Assembly (NCBI RefSeq): GCF_900176385.1
Contig: NZ_FWXN01000001.1
Span: forward strand, 310,001 to 374,000
Source of the DNA: Janibacter indicus
GTDB taxonomy: Bacteria > Actinomycetota > Actinomycetes > Actinomycetales > Dermatophilaceae
Direction: 5' to 3'
DNA length: 64,000 bases
The notes below the pieces were generated by a model, which saw only the letters and a list, made by a program, of their open reading frames with translations, was not told the DNA's origin and did not search any database. The position numbers and the translations under genes were made by a program. Below, piece by piece: positions 22,216-32,473 of the stretch; position 1 is the stretch's first letter; the number at the start of each line of letters is the position of its first letter.

Positions 22216-22221
22216 TAGAGT
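22216..22221 (+). promoter_or_regulatory. -10 box TAGAGT upstream of rimP
   Basis: TAGAGT lies 38 nt before ATG 22260; this transcript would have a short leader containing the GGAAGGA ribosome site. Confidence 0.45.
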
Positions 22222-22259
22222 GTGCCGCCAGCACGGCAACTCCACACGGAAGGATTCCC

Positions 22260-22832
22260 ATGGGTTCGGACCAGGACATCCTCGAGCAGGTGTCCGACGC
22301 GTTGGGTGACGACTTCACCGTGGCCGCAGTGGCCGTCACGCCCGCCGGCAAGCGCCGCGTCGCGCGGATCACCGTCGAGCGGCCGGTCGCCGACCCCGTC
22401 GGTGACACCCCCGTCGAGCCGCTGACGCTCGACGAGATCGCCGACGCGACCCGGCTCGTCAGCGACGCGCTCGACGCCAGCGACGTCATGGGCAGCCAGC
22501 CGTACACCCTCGAGGTGAGCACCCCGGGCACCGACCGACCGCTCACCGAGCCGATGCACTTCCGCCGCACCGTCGGTCGCCTCGTCGAGGTGACCCTTCG
22601 AGGCTCGGCCGCGGACGGCCTCGCACCTCAGGGAGCGAAGGGCGACGGCACCCAGGTCACCGGCCGGGTCCTCGCGACGACCGCCGATGGGGTCGACCTG
22701 CACGTCAAGGGCACCAAACGGTCCGCCCCGCACACCCAGCACATCCCCTTCGCCGAGATCTCCAAGGGCGTCGCCCAGGTGGAGTTCACGCGACCCGACA
22801 CCACGCCGGCCCCCGGCGAGACGGAGGACTGA
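22260..22832 (+). CDS. rimP: Ribosome maturation factor RimP
   Basis: Needed for 30S subunit maturation. The 190 residues carry the RimP blocks [20 protein letters not shown] and [12 protein letters not shown], ending with the SH3-like barrel ([16 protein letters not shown]). Between the two strands of the C-terminal domain there is an insert ([17 protein letters not shown]) encoded by a palindromic repeat; RimP normally has a short turn there. ATG 22260 has GGAAGGA upstream. It starts the nusA-infB operon. Confidence 0.95.
   Translation: MGSDQDILEQVSDALGDDFTVAAVAVTPAGKRRVARITVERPVADPVGDTPVEPLTLDEIADATRLVSDALDASDVMGSQPYTLEVSTPGTDRPLTEPMHFRRTVGRLVEVTLRGSAADGLAPQGAKGDGTQVTGRVLATTADGVDLHVKGTKRSAPHTQHIPFAEISKGVAQVEFTRPDTTPAPGETED
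22594..22642. repeat. In-frame palindromic repeat, copy 6 (rimP)
   Basis: Starts CCCTTCGAGGCTCGGCCGCG, continues GCACCTCAGGGAG and ends CGAAGGG, so its termini are the over-represented CGAAGGG word and its complement. It encodes about 16 residues of RimP. Confidence 0.7.
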
Positions 22833-22833
22833 C

Positions 22834-23931
22834 ATGGACATCGACATCCACGCCCTCAAGGCGCTCGAGCGCGAGCGCGAGATCCCCTTCGACGTGCTCG
22901 TCGACGCGATCGAGGCGGCGCTGCTCGGGGCCTACCACCGCACCGAGGGGGCCTACAAGAACGCCCGGGCCGAGCTCGGTCGCAAGGACGGCCACGTCGT
23001 CGTGTGGGCCCGTGAGGAGCACGTCGTCGAGGAGCAGGTCCCGGTCGAGGCGGGCGAAGGGGAGGAGCCTCCCGTCGACGAGGAGGGCGCCCCCCTCATG
23101 CGCACCCGCACGCGCCGCGAGCTGGGTCCGGAGTTCGACGACACCCCCGACAACTTCGGCCGCGTCGCCGCGGCGACCGCCCGTCAGGTCATCACGCAGC
23201 GCATGCGTGACCTCGAGGACGAGGCGATCCTCGGCGACTTCCGCGGCCGCGAGGGCGACATCGTCGCCGGCGTCATCCAGCAGAGCTCCAACCCCCGCAA
23301 TGTCCTCGTGGACTTCGGCACGGTCGAGGGGGTGCTGCCCTCCTCGGAGCAGGTGCCCGGCGAGGTCTACAACCACGGCGACCGGATCCGCGTCTACGTC
23401 GTCTCGGTCAAGCGGGGCCTGCGCGGTCCCGAGATCACCCTCTCGCGCACCCACCCCAACCTCGTCCGCAAGATCTTCGCCATGGAGGTCCCCGAGATCG
23501 CCGACGGCTCGGTCGAGATCTCGGCGCTCGCCCGCGAGGCCGGTCACCGCACGAAGATCGCCGTGCACTCCAAGGTGCCGGGCCTCAACGCCAAGGGCGC
23601 CTGCATCGGGGCCATGGGTGCCCGGGTGCGGGCGGTGATGACCCATCTGCAGGGCGAGAAGATCGACATCGTCGACTGGTCCGACGACCCGCAGCGCTTC
23701 ATCGCCGCCGCGCTCTCGCCCTCCAAGGTCGAGTCGGTGACGGTCGTCGACCCGAAGCTGCGCTCGGCCCGCGTCGTCGTGCCCGACTACCAGCTGTCCC
23801 TGGCCATCGGCAAGGAGGGGCAAAATGCCCGTCTCGCGGCCAAGCTCACCGGCTGGCGCATCGACATCCGACCCGACACCGCTCCGGACTCCAGCGGGGG
23901 CGTCGCCGTCCCCGGTCAGCCGGAGGGGTGA
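22834..23931 (+). CDS. nusA: Transcription termination/antitermination factor NusA
   Basis: RNA polymerase-associated factor of 365 residues. It has an N-terminal NusA domain (1-~140; [23 protein letters not shown]), an S1 domain ([10 protein letters not shown]...[12 protein letters not shown]) and two KH domains with [33 protein letters not shown] and [18 protein letters not shown]. The acidic C-terminal repeats of proteobacterial NusA are absent, as usual for actinobacteria. The start follows ACGGAGGA and sits one base after the rimP stop. Confidence 0.97.
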   Translation: MDIDIHALKALEREREIPFDVLVDAIEAALLGAYHRTEGAYKNARAELGRKDGHVVVWAREEHVVEEQVPVEAGEGEEPPVDEEGAPLMRTRTRRELGPEFDDTPDNFGRVAAATARQVITQRMRDLEDEAILGDFRGREGDIVAGVIQQSSNPRNVLVDFGTVEGVLPSSEQVPGEVYNHGDRIRVYVVSVKRGLRGPEITLSRTHPNLVRKIFAMEVPEIADGSVEISALAREAGHRTKIAVHSKVPGLNAKGACIGAMGARVRAVMTHLQGEKIDIVDWSDDPQRFIAAALSPSKVESVTVVDPKLRSARVVVPDYQLSLAIGKEGQNARLAAKLTGWRIDIRPDTAPDSSGGVAVPGQPEG

Positions 23932-23960
23932 CGAGGTCAGACGGCACAGGGGCTAGACTG

Positions 23961-24338
23961 ATGGGGATCGACCGGACTGGACTCCAGTCCGACCCACCCG
24001 TCTCGGGTCCGGTGAGGACCTGCATCGGGTGTCGCGGACGGGATAGCCGGTCGACTCTGCTGCGCATCGTCGTGGAGACGGACGACCGAGGCATCGCCAC
24101 GGCCGTCCCCGATCCTCGGCAGCGTGTGCCGGGTCGTGGGGCATGGCTCCACGCCGACATCGCCTGTCTGGACCTCGCCGTCCGGCGGCGGGCCCTCTCT
24201 CGAGCGTTCCGACGCCCGGTCGAGGCGACCGACGCCCTTCGTGCCTGGATCGAGCAGATGGCGCAGTCGCAATCCGTACGTACAGCAACCGAGAGCGGGT
24301 TTGACGCTGATGAGCACCCGATGAGTACTCAGCAATGA
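23961..24338 (+). CDS. ylxR: YlxR family RNA-binding protein
   Basis: Small nucleic-acid binding protein (DUF448) usually found between nusA and infB. The family core is here: VRTCIGCRGRDSRSTLLRIV, then RVPGRGAWLHADIACLDLAV and RRRALSRAFR. ATG 23961 gives 125 residues and has AGGGG 8 nt upstream. GTG 23928, overlapping the nusA stop, would add 11 residues. A TAGACT (23954-23959) just before the ATG could be an extra -10 box. The C-terminal tail is not conserved. Confidence 0.88.
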   Translation: MGIDRTGLQSDPPVSGPVRTCIGCRGRDSRSTLLRIVVETDDRGIATAVPDPRQRVPGRGAWLHADIACLDLAVRRRALSRAFRRPVEATDALRAWIEQMAQSQSVRTATESGFDADEHPMSTQQ

Positions 24339-24401
24339 GCATTCACCTCAACTGACGACGGTCCGCGCCTTCTCTCAGGTACGGACCAGAGAAGGAGAAA
24401 C

Positions 24402-27203
<2,802 letters not shown>

Positions 27204-27216
27204 GCGCTCCCGTGCC

Positions 27217-27249
27217 GACGGCGCCGTCCCCTCTGGGGGCGGCGCCGTC
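27217..27249 (+). terminator. Hairpin after infB
   Basis: GACGGCGCCG pairs with CGGCGCCGTC around a 13-nt loop, 14 nt after the infB stop. No T tract, as is common in this genome. Confidence 0.7.
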
Positions 27250-27310
27250 GTCGTGTCCCGATGGGGAGTTCTCCCCGTGTCGCACGCGCTGCGCGGGGTT
27301 GCCGTCCGAC

Positions 27311-27316
27311 TAGGGT
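27311..27316 (+). promoter_or_regulatory. -10 box TAGGGT upstream of first DUF4190 gene
   Basis: TAGGGT lies 36 nt before ATG 27353; an AGGGGAG ribosome site follows. Confidence 0.45.
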
Positions 27317-27352
27317 GGTCCCGTCCACGTACTCGACACTCAGGGGAGCGAC

Positions 27353-27781
27353 ATGACGACGCCACCTCCTCCGCCCGGTGGCGGGGGCAACCAGCCCTAC
27401 GACCCGTCCGCGAGCAACACCGGCGCGGGCTCCATGCCCGGTCAGGGCTCGGCGCCCGACTACGGCTCGGCCCCCGGCCAGCCGCCCCAGGCTCCGCCGC
27501 CGGCTCCCGGTGGCTTCCCCCAGGGCGGTGAGGACAAGGCCAAGACGATGGCGATCATCTCCCTCGTCACCGGCGGCATCGGCCTGCTGTGCTGCACCTG
27601 GTTCGTCTTCTCGATCGCCGCGATCATCCTGGGCATCCTGGGCAAGAAGGCACCGGGTAGCGCCGACAGCCACAAGAAGGCGCAGATCGGTCTCATCCTC
27701 GGCATCGTCGGTGTCGTGCTCGGTGTGATCATGTGGCCGGTGCTCATCGCCACCGGCTCGCTCGACGTCTACACCAACTGA
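27353..27781 (+). CDS. DUF4190 membrane protein (first of two)
   Basis: A 142-residue membrane protein with a long Pro/Gly/Gln-rich cytoplasmic N-terminus (1-58) and two helices: AIISLVTGGIGLLCCTWFVFSIAAIILGIL and QIGLILGIVGVVLGVIMW. Between them lies the KKAPGSADSHKKAQ loop, as in DUF4190 proteins. Function unknown. The ATG is preceded by AGGGGAG. A strong hairpin separates it from a related gene downstream. Confidence 0.75.
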   Translation: MTTPPPPPGGGGNQPYDPSASNTGAGSMPGQGSAPDYGSAPGQPPQAPPPAPGGFPQGGEDKAKTMAIISLVTGGIGLLCCTWFVFSIAAIILGILGKKAPGSADSHKKAQIGLILGIVGVVLGVIMWPVLIATGSLDVYTN

Positions 27782-27798
27782 GGCTCGATCTCACAGGT

Positions 27799-27832
27799 GA
27801 GGGCCCCCGGTGCCGACGCACCGGGGGCTCTC
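27799..27832 (+). terminator. Hairpin between the two DUF4190 genes
   Basis: 14-bp stem GAGGGCCCCCGGTG/CACCGGGGGCTCTC (one G-T pair) with a CCGACG loop. Confidence 0.75.
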
Positions 27833-27860
27833 GTCTCACGCCACGACACAGGACTTCACC

Positions 27861-28283
27861 ATGAGCATGCCTCCCCCTCCGCCCGGCTACGGCACCCTCC
27901 CGCCGGACCCCAATGACCCCTACCGCGGTGCCGCGGGCGGCCAGCCCCCGGGTCAGCCGCCGGTCGGCCCGCCCCCGCCGATGCCCTACCCGCAGGGCGG
28001 CCCGCCCGGGCGCACCGGCAATGCCCGCACCCTCGGCATCATCTCGGTCATCGCCGGGGCCGTCGGCGTCCCCTTCGCCTGCTGCTGCTGGTTCATCGGC
28101 TGGATCCCCGCCGTGGCCGCCGTCGGCACCGGGGTCGCCGGGCTGAGCCAGCTCAAGCGCGAGCCCGACAGCGACGCCAAGCCCTTCCTCATCGCCGGCA
28201 TCGTCCTGGGTGTCGTCGGGCTGCTGCTCACCGTGCTCTCGCTCGTCTTCGGCTTCGCCAACGCCGTCTACAACGAGTACTGA
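27861..28283 (+). CDS. DUF4190-like membrane protein (second of two)
   Basis: A 140-residue paralogue of the preceding protein: Pro/Gly-rich N-terminus (1-55), then two hydrophobic segments (TLGIISVIAGAVGVPFACCCWFIGWIPAV and FLIAGIVLGVVGLLLTVLSL) separated by LSQLKREPDSDAK. Both proteins keep adjacent Cys residues in the first helix. ATG 27861 is not preceded by a clear ribosome site; an in-frame ATG six bases later is equally possible. Function unknown. Confidence 0.7.
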   Translation: MSMPPPPPGYGTLPPDPNDPYRGAAGGQPPGQPPVGPPPPMPYPQGGPPGRTGNARTLGIISVIAGAVGVPFACCCWFIGWIPAVAAVGTGVAGLSQLKREPDSDAKPFLIAGIVLGVVGLLLTVLSLVFGFANAVYNEY

Positions 28284-28350
28284 GCCGACCGCGGGCCGGG
28301 TCGCATACCGTAGGGGTGTCCCCACCCCAAGCCCCTCACGGAGGTGTGCC

Positions 28351-28803
28351 ATGGCCGACCCGGCCCGCGCCCGCAAGATCGCCGACCGCATCCAAGAGCT
28401 CATCGCGGCCAACCTGCAGCAGGTCGTCAAGGACCCCGACCTGGGGTTCGTGACGATCACCGACGTGCGGGTGACCGGTGACCTCCAGCACGCCTCGGTC
28501 TTCTACACCGTCTTCGGCGACGACGCGCAGCGCGAGCGCAGCGCCGAGGTCCTCGAGGCCAACCGCGGCAAGCTGCGCTCCTTCGTCGGCAAGCAGCTGG
28601 GCATCCGGCTGACGCCGACGCTGGAGCTGATCCCCGACGCCCTGCCGGAGAGCGCATCGCACATCGACGACCTGCTGCGCTCGGCCCGTGAGCGCGACGA
28701 GGACCTGGCTCGTTCCCGCAGCGGCGCCCAGCCCGCCGGCGACGCCGACCCCTACCGGACCACCGACGAGGGCGAGGGGACCTCCCCTTCGACCGAGGCG
28801 TGA
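28351..28803 (+). CDS. rbfA: Ribosome-binding factor A
   Basis: Late 30S maturation factor with a KH-like fold, 150 residues. Family blocks are RARKIADRIQELIAANLQQVVKDPDLGFVTITDVRVTGDL and LEANRGKLRSFVGKQLGIRLTPTLEL (each seen as one uninterrupted run in the frame). The last 35 residues are acidic and unconserved. ATG 28351 has GGAGG 6-8 nt upstream; TACCGT (28306-28311) may be its -10. Its stop overlaps the truB GTG start. Confidence 0.95.
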   Translation: MADPARARKIADRIQELIAANLQQVVKDPDLGFVTITDVRVTGDLQHASVFYTVFGDDAQRERSAEVLEANRGKLRSFVGKQLGIRLTPTLELIPDALPESASHIDDLLRSARERDEDLARSRSGAQPAGDADPYRTTDEGEGTSPSTEA

Positions 28804-29720
28804 GCGAGGGCCTGGTCGTCGTCGACAAGCCGGCTGGCTGGACCAGCCACGACGTCGTCGCCCGCGGCCGCCGGCTCTACCGGACCAAGAAGGTCGGCCA
28901 CGCCGGCACCCTCGACCCGATGGCCACGGGCGTCCTCGTCCTCGGCGTCGGGCGGGGGACCAAGCTGCTCACCTTCCTCGTCGGCGCGGACAAGACCTAC
29001 ACCGCGACGATCCGGCTCGGGCAGGCGACGATCACCGACGACGCCGAAGGGGAGGTCACTGACCTCGGCGAGGTGGCCGGCATCGACCGGGCTGCGATCG
29101 ACGCGGCCGTCACCCGGCTCACCGGCGACATCGAGCAGGTGCCCAGTGCGGTGAGCGCGATCAAGATCAAGGGCCAGCGCTCCTACCACCGCGTCCGCGC
29201 GGGGGAGGAGGTCGACCTGCCCGCACGTGCGGTGACCGTCTCGCGCTTCGACGTGCTCGACGTGCGCCCGACCGAGGCCGACGGCCACCCGGTGCTCGAC
29301 GTCGACGTGGTCGTCGAGGTCTCCTCGGGCACCTACGTGCGGGCCCTCGCCCGCGACCTCGGCGCCGACCTCGGCAGCCGGGGTCACCTCACCGCGCTGC
29401 GCCGCACAAGGGTGGGTGGCCTGACGCTCGAGCACGCCCACACCCTCGACGAGCTCACCGCCCTGCGCGAGAGCGGCGGCGACGACGCGGTGCTGCCCAT
29501 CACGCCGCTCGAGAAGGCGGCCGCGGCGGCCCTGACGACTCGGGCGCTCACCGACGACGAGGCCCGCGCCCTGGGCTACGGGCAGCGCATCGCCAGCGCC
29601 GAGCCGGGCCGGGTCGAGCCCGTCGCGGCCCTGTCGCCGACCGGCGAGCTGGTCGCGGTGCTCGACGAGAGTCGGGCCCGTGCCCGAGCCCACGTCGTCT
29701 TCGCCCCCGCCAGTTCGTAG
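28800..29720 (+). CDS. truB: tRNA pseudouridine(55) synthase TruB
   Basis: Makes the universal pseudouridine 55 in the tRNA T-loop. The 306 residues begin VVVDKPAGWTSHDVV, and the catalytic Asp is in VGHAGTLDPMATGVL near residue 39. IKIKGQRSYHRVRAG and SSGTYVRALARDLG also fit, with a C-terminal PUA-like end. GTG 28800 overlaps the rbfA stop. The stop TAG forms the first three bases of the ribF -10 box. Confidence 0.97.
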   Translation: MSEGLVVVDKPAGWTSHDVVARGRRLYRTKKVGHAGTLDPMATGVLVLGVGRGTKLLTFLVGADKTYTATIRLGQATITDDAEGEVTDLGEVAGIDRAAIDAAVTRLTGDIEQVPSAVSAIKIKGQRSYHRVRAGEEVDLPARAVTVSRFDVLDVRPTEADGHPVLDVDVVVEVSSGTYVRALARDLGADLGSRGHLTALRRTRVGGLTLEHAHTLDELTALRESGGDDAVLPITPLEKAAAAALTTRALTDDEARALGYGQRIASAEPGRVEPVAALSPTGELVAVLDESRARARAHVVFAPASS

Positions 29721-29723
29721 AGT
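29718..29723 (+). promoter_or_regulatory. -10 box TAGAGT, leaderless layout (ribF)
   Basis: TAGAGT begins with the truB stop codon and lies 8 nt before GTG 29732. Confidence 0.55.
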
Positions 29724-29731
29724 GTCCTCTC

Positions 29732-30682
29732 GTGCAGCACTGGACATCCCCGAGCGACACCCCGCCGCAGCTGCGGCCGTGCGTGGCGACCTTCGGCAAC
29801 TTCGACGGGGTGCACCGCGGCCACCGCGCGATCCTCGACGAGCTGACCCGGCAGGGCCGCGAGCGTGACCTGCCGGCCGTCGCGGTGACCTTCGACCCGC
29901 ACCCGGTCGAGGTCATGCACCCCGAGCGGGCGCCCGAGATCATCTCGCCCGGCCCGCTGCGTGACGAGCTGCTCGAGCAGGCCGGGATCGCGGGTCTGCT
30001 CTCCCTGCCCTTCACCACCGAGTTCGCGCAGACGAGCGCCGTCGACTACGTCGTCGACACCTTCGTCACCGGGCTGCAGGCCCAGGCCCTCGTCGTCGGG
30101 GCCGACACCCGTGGTTTCGGCGCGGGCTACACCGGTGACGTCGACCTGCTGCGCAGCCTCGGCGAGGAGCACGGCTTCGACGTCGTCGTCATCGAGGACC
30201 AGGGCGAGACCGAGCGCTGGTCCTCCTCGGCCGTGCGCACCCATCTCGCCGCCGGCGAGGTCGCCGAAGCGTCCTTGATCCTCGGGCGGCCGCACCGCGT
30301 CGTCGGCACCGTCGTCCACGGTCACCACCGGGGGCGCGAGCTCGGCTACCCGACGGCCAACCTCGGCGCCGACAGCCTCGGCCTCGTCCCGGCCGACGGC
30401 GTCTATGCGGGCTGGCTGGTGCGCCTCGACCTGCCCGAGGGCGACCCCGAGCGACGTCTGCCCGCCGCGATCTCGGTCGGGACCAACCCGACCTTCGACG
30501 GGCAGGTCCGCGTCGTCGAGTCCTACGTCCTCGACCGCACCGACCTCGACCTCTACGGCGAGCGGGTGGCCGTCGACTTCGTCGGGCACGTGCGCCCGAC
30601 GCTGCGCTTCGACTCGATCGACGAGCTGCTCGTGGCCATGGCGCGCGACGTCGAGCGCACCCGCGACCTGCTCGAGCGCTGA
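29732..30682 (+). CDS. ribF: Bifunctional riboflavin kinase / FAD synthetase RibF
   Basis: Makes FMN and FAD from riboflavin. It has an N-terminal nucleotidyltransferase domain (ATFGNFDGVHRGHRAIL, about 19-35; VTFDPHPVEVM) and a C-terminal kinase domain (GRELGYPTANLG, GVYAGWLVRLD, SVGTNPTFDG, near 205-255). Length 316. It supplies flavin for BluB and CobG-independent flavoenzymes. GTG 29732 is 8 nt after TAGAGT. Confidence 0.97.
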   Translation: MQHWTSPSDTPPQLRPCVATFGNFDGVHRGHRAILDELTRQGRERDLPAVAVTFDPHPVEVMHPERAPEIISPGPLRDELLEQAGIAGLLSLPFTTEFAQTSAVDYVVDTFVTGLQAQALVVGADTRGFGAGYTGDVDLLRSLGEEHGFDVVVIEDQGETERWSSSAVRTHLAAGEVAEASLILGRPHRVVGTVVHGHHRGRELGYPTANLGADSLGLVPADGVYAGWLVRLDLPEGDPERRLPAAISVGTNPTFDGQVRVVESYVLDRTDLDLYGERVAVDFVGHVRPTLRFDSIDELLVAMARDVERTRDLLER

Positions 30683-30690
30683 CCTCCACG

Positions 30691-31845
30691 GTGCCGGGGC
30701 ACGGTCGGCGGGGCTTCGCGCGGCAGCTGCTGCGCTCCGACCTCGTCCTGCTCGCGGCGGCGCTCATCGCCTCGGGCCTCGGGGCGGTGCTCGTCCACTC
30801 GGCGACCCGCGCCGACGCCGGGTCTGCCTATCTCGTGCGGCACCTGCTCAACCTCGTCATCGGCCTGCTCATCGCCCTGGCCGTCGTCCGGCTGGACCGG
30901 GCAGCGCTGCGGGCACTCGCCCCCTTCGTCTACCTCGCCGGGGTCGTCGGGCTGGTCCTCGTCCTCACCCCGCTCGGCTCCGAGATCAACGGCTCCCGGT
31001 CGTGGATCCAGGTGCCGGGCGGCTTCTCGATCCAACCCAGCGAGATGGCCAAGGTGGGGCTGTGCGTCGCCCTGCCGATGCTGCTCGCCCCCGCCGCCGA
31101 GCGTCGGGACCGGCCGCGACCCCGCGAGATCCTGCTCGCCGGGCTGGTCACCGCCGTGCCCGTGCTCCTCGTCATGGCCCAGCCCGACCTGGGCTCGGCC
31201 CTGGTCCTCGTCGCGCTCGCCCTCGGGGTGCTTGTCGTCTCCGGGGCATCGTGGCCATGGCTCGCCGGGGTGCTGCTCGCCGGCGTCGCCGCCGTGGTAG
31301 CGGCCTTCACGACGCCGCTGCTCAGCGCCTACCAGCGCGACCGGCTCACGGCCTTCCTCGACCCGAGCGCCGACCCCCTGGGCATCGGCTACCAGACCCA
31401 GCAGGTGCGCCGGGCGATCGCCGACGGTGGCTGGGGCGGTCAGGGGCTGCACGCGGGCGACCTCACCAGCTCGGGGGCGATCCCCTTCCAGGAGACCGAC
31501 TTCGTCTTCTCGGTGGCGGGGGAGGAGCTCGGCTTCGTCGGCGCGGCCTTTGTGGTGTGCCTGCTCGGGCTCGTCGTGGCGCGCATCGCCCTGGCCGGGA
31601 CCCGGAGCGACGACCCCTTCGTGCGACTGGTGTGCTGGGCGGTCGCGAGCTGGTTCGCGGTGCAGTCCGTCGAGAACCTCGGGATGAACCTCGGCCTGCT
31701 GCCGGTGACCGGCCTGCCGCTGCCCTTCCTCTCCTACGGCGGGTCCTCGATGTTCGCCTGCTGGGCCGCGGTGGGGCTGGTCGTCGCCGTGACCCGGGAG
31801 GAGAGGTCCGCCACAGGTCGTGGACCGGTGCGCCCGCGTCGGTGA
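30691..31845 (+). CDS. SEDS family peptidoglycan polymerase (RodA/FtsW-like)
   Basis: Polytopic membrane glycosyltransferase that polymerises lipid II; 384 residues, about ten helices. Family hallmarks are GSRSWIQVPGGFSIQPSEMAKV, LVMAQPDLGSALVL, the loop YQTQQVRRAIADGGWGGQGL and the end GMNLGLLPVTGLPLPFLSYGGSS. The sequence is closer to RodA-type than septal FtsW by these motifs, but no mre or dcw genes are nearby, so the subtype is unassigned. GTG 30691 begins 9 nt after the ribF stop. Confidence 0.88.
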   Translation: MPGHGRRGFARQLLRSDLVLLAAALIASGLGAVLVHSATRADAGSAYLVRHLLNLVIGLLIALAVVRLDRAALRALAPFVYLAGVVGLVLVLTPLGSEINGSRSWIQVPGGFSIQPSEMAKVGLCVALPMLLAPAAERRDRPRPREILLAGLVTAVPVLLVMAQPDLGSALVLVALALGVLVVSGASWPWLAGVLLAGVAAVVAAFTTPLLSAYQRDRLTAFLDPSADPLGIGYQTQQVRRAIADGGWGGQGLHAGDLTSSGAIPFQETDFVFSVAGEELGFVGAAFVVCLLGLVVARIALAGTRSDDPFVRLVCWAVASWFAVQSVENLGMNLGLLPVTGLPLPFLSYGGSSMFACWAAVGLVVAVTREERSATGRGPVRPRR

Positions 31846-31855
31846 CGATGGCGCC

Positions 31856-32338
31856 GTGCAGATCCCGACCTTCCAGACCCTGTCCAAGGACCTCGGCGCC
31901 ACGGCCCTGCGCCGTGGGCTCAACCTGTGGCCGCCCTTCCTCGCGGCGAGCGTCCACGTCGACCGCATCTCGCCCGACTTCCGGGAGTTCGACGTCTCGC
32001 TGCGGATGCGTCCGTGGAGCCGCAACTACGTCGGGACCCAGTTCGGCGGCTCGCTCTTCGCGATGTGCGACCCGTGGTGGATGCTCGGGGCGCTGCGCTG
32101 CCTCGGCGAGGACTACATCGTCTGGGACAAGGCCGGCGAGATCGACTTCGTCAGCCCCGGGCGCACCGACGTGCGCACGAGCATCCGGATCACCGACGAG
32201 CTGCTCGACGGGATCCGGGCCGCGACGGCCGACGGGTCGAAGCACCTGGTCTGGTGCGACAACGACGTCGTCGCGGCCGACGGAACCCTCGTGGCGCGCT
32301 ACCGCAAGCAGCTCTACGTGCGGCGCAAGCGGGCCTGA
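31856..32338 (+). CDS. DUF4442 hotdog-fold protein
   Basis: A 160-residue hotdog protein. The run NLWPPFLAASVHVDRISPDFREFDVSLRMRPWSRNY-VGTQFGGSLFAMCDPWWMLGAL (continuous in the protein) is the DUF4442 signature; its members resemble acyl-CoA thioesterases. Substrate unknown. GTG 31856 was chosen because homology begins soon after it (VQIPTFQTLSKDL); GTG 31820, overlapping the SEDS gene, would add 12 residues. Confidence 0.78.
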   Translation: MQIPTFQTLSKDLGATALRRGLNLWPPFLAASVHVDRISPDFREFDVSLRMRPWSRNYVGTQFGGSLFAMCDPWWMLGALRCLGEDYIVWDKAGEIDFVSPGRTDVRTSIRITDELLDGIRAATADGSKHLVWCDNDVVAADGTLVARYRKQLYVRRKRA

Positions 32339-32369
32339 GCCCGCGGCGCCGCGGGGCCGACTGCCAGCC

Positions 32370-32382
32370 TTTGGTCACCAAA
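32370..32382. promoter_or_regulatory. Short perfect inverted repeat TTTGG-TCA-CCAAA, possible operator
   Basis: A 13-nt palindrome in the gap before the acyl-CoA ligase gene, overlapped by a direct repeat GGTCAC/GGTCAC. It could bind a regulator of fatty acid genes; no regulator is encoded nearby. Confidence 0.3.
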
Positions 32383-32473
32383 CGGTCACGCTGCGGTCTG
32401 ACCGGTGACAGGGAGGGCGCTTTCGGGAGACGATGCGCGCACCACCCGCAGCCCACGAAGGAGTGGACTTCTC

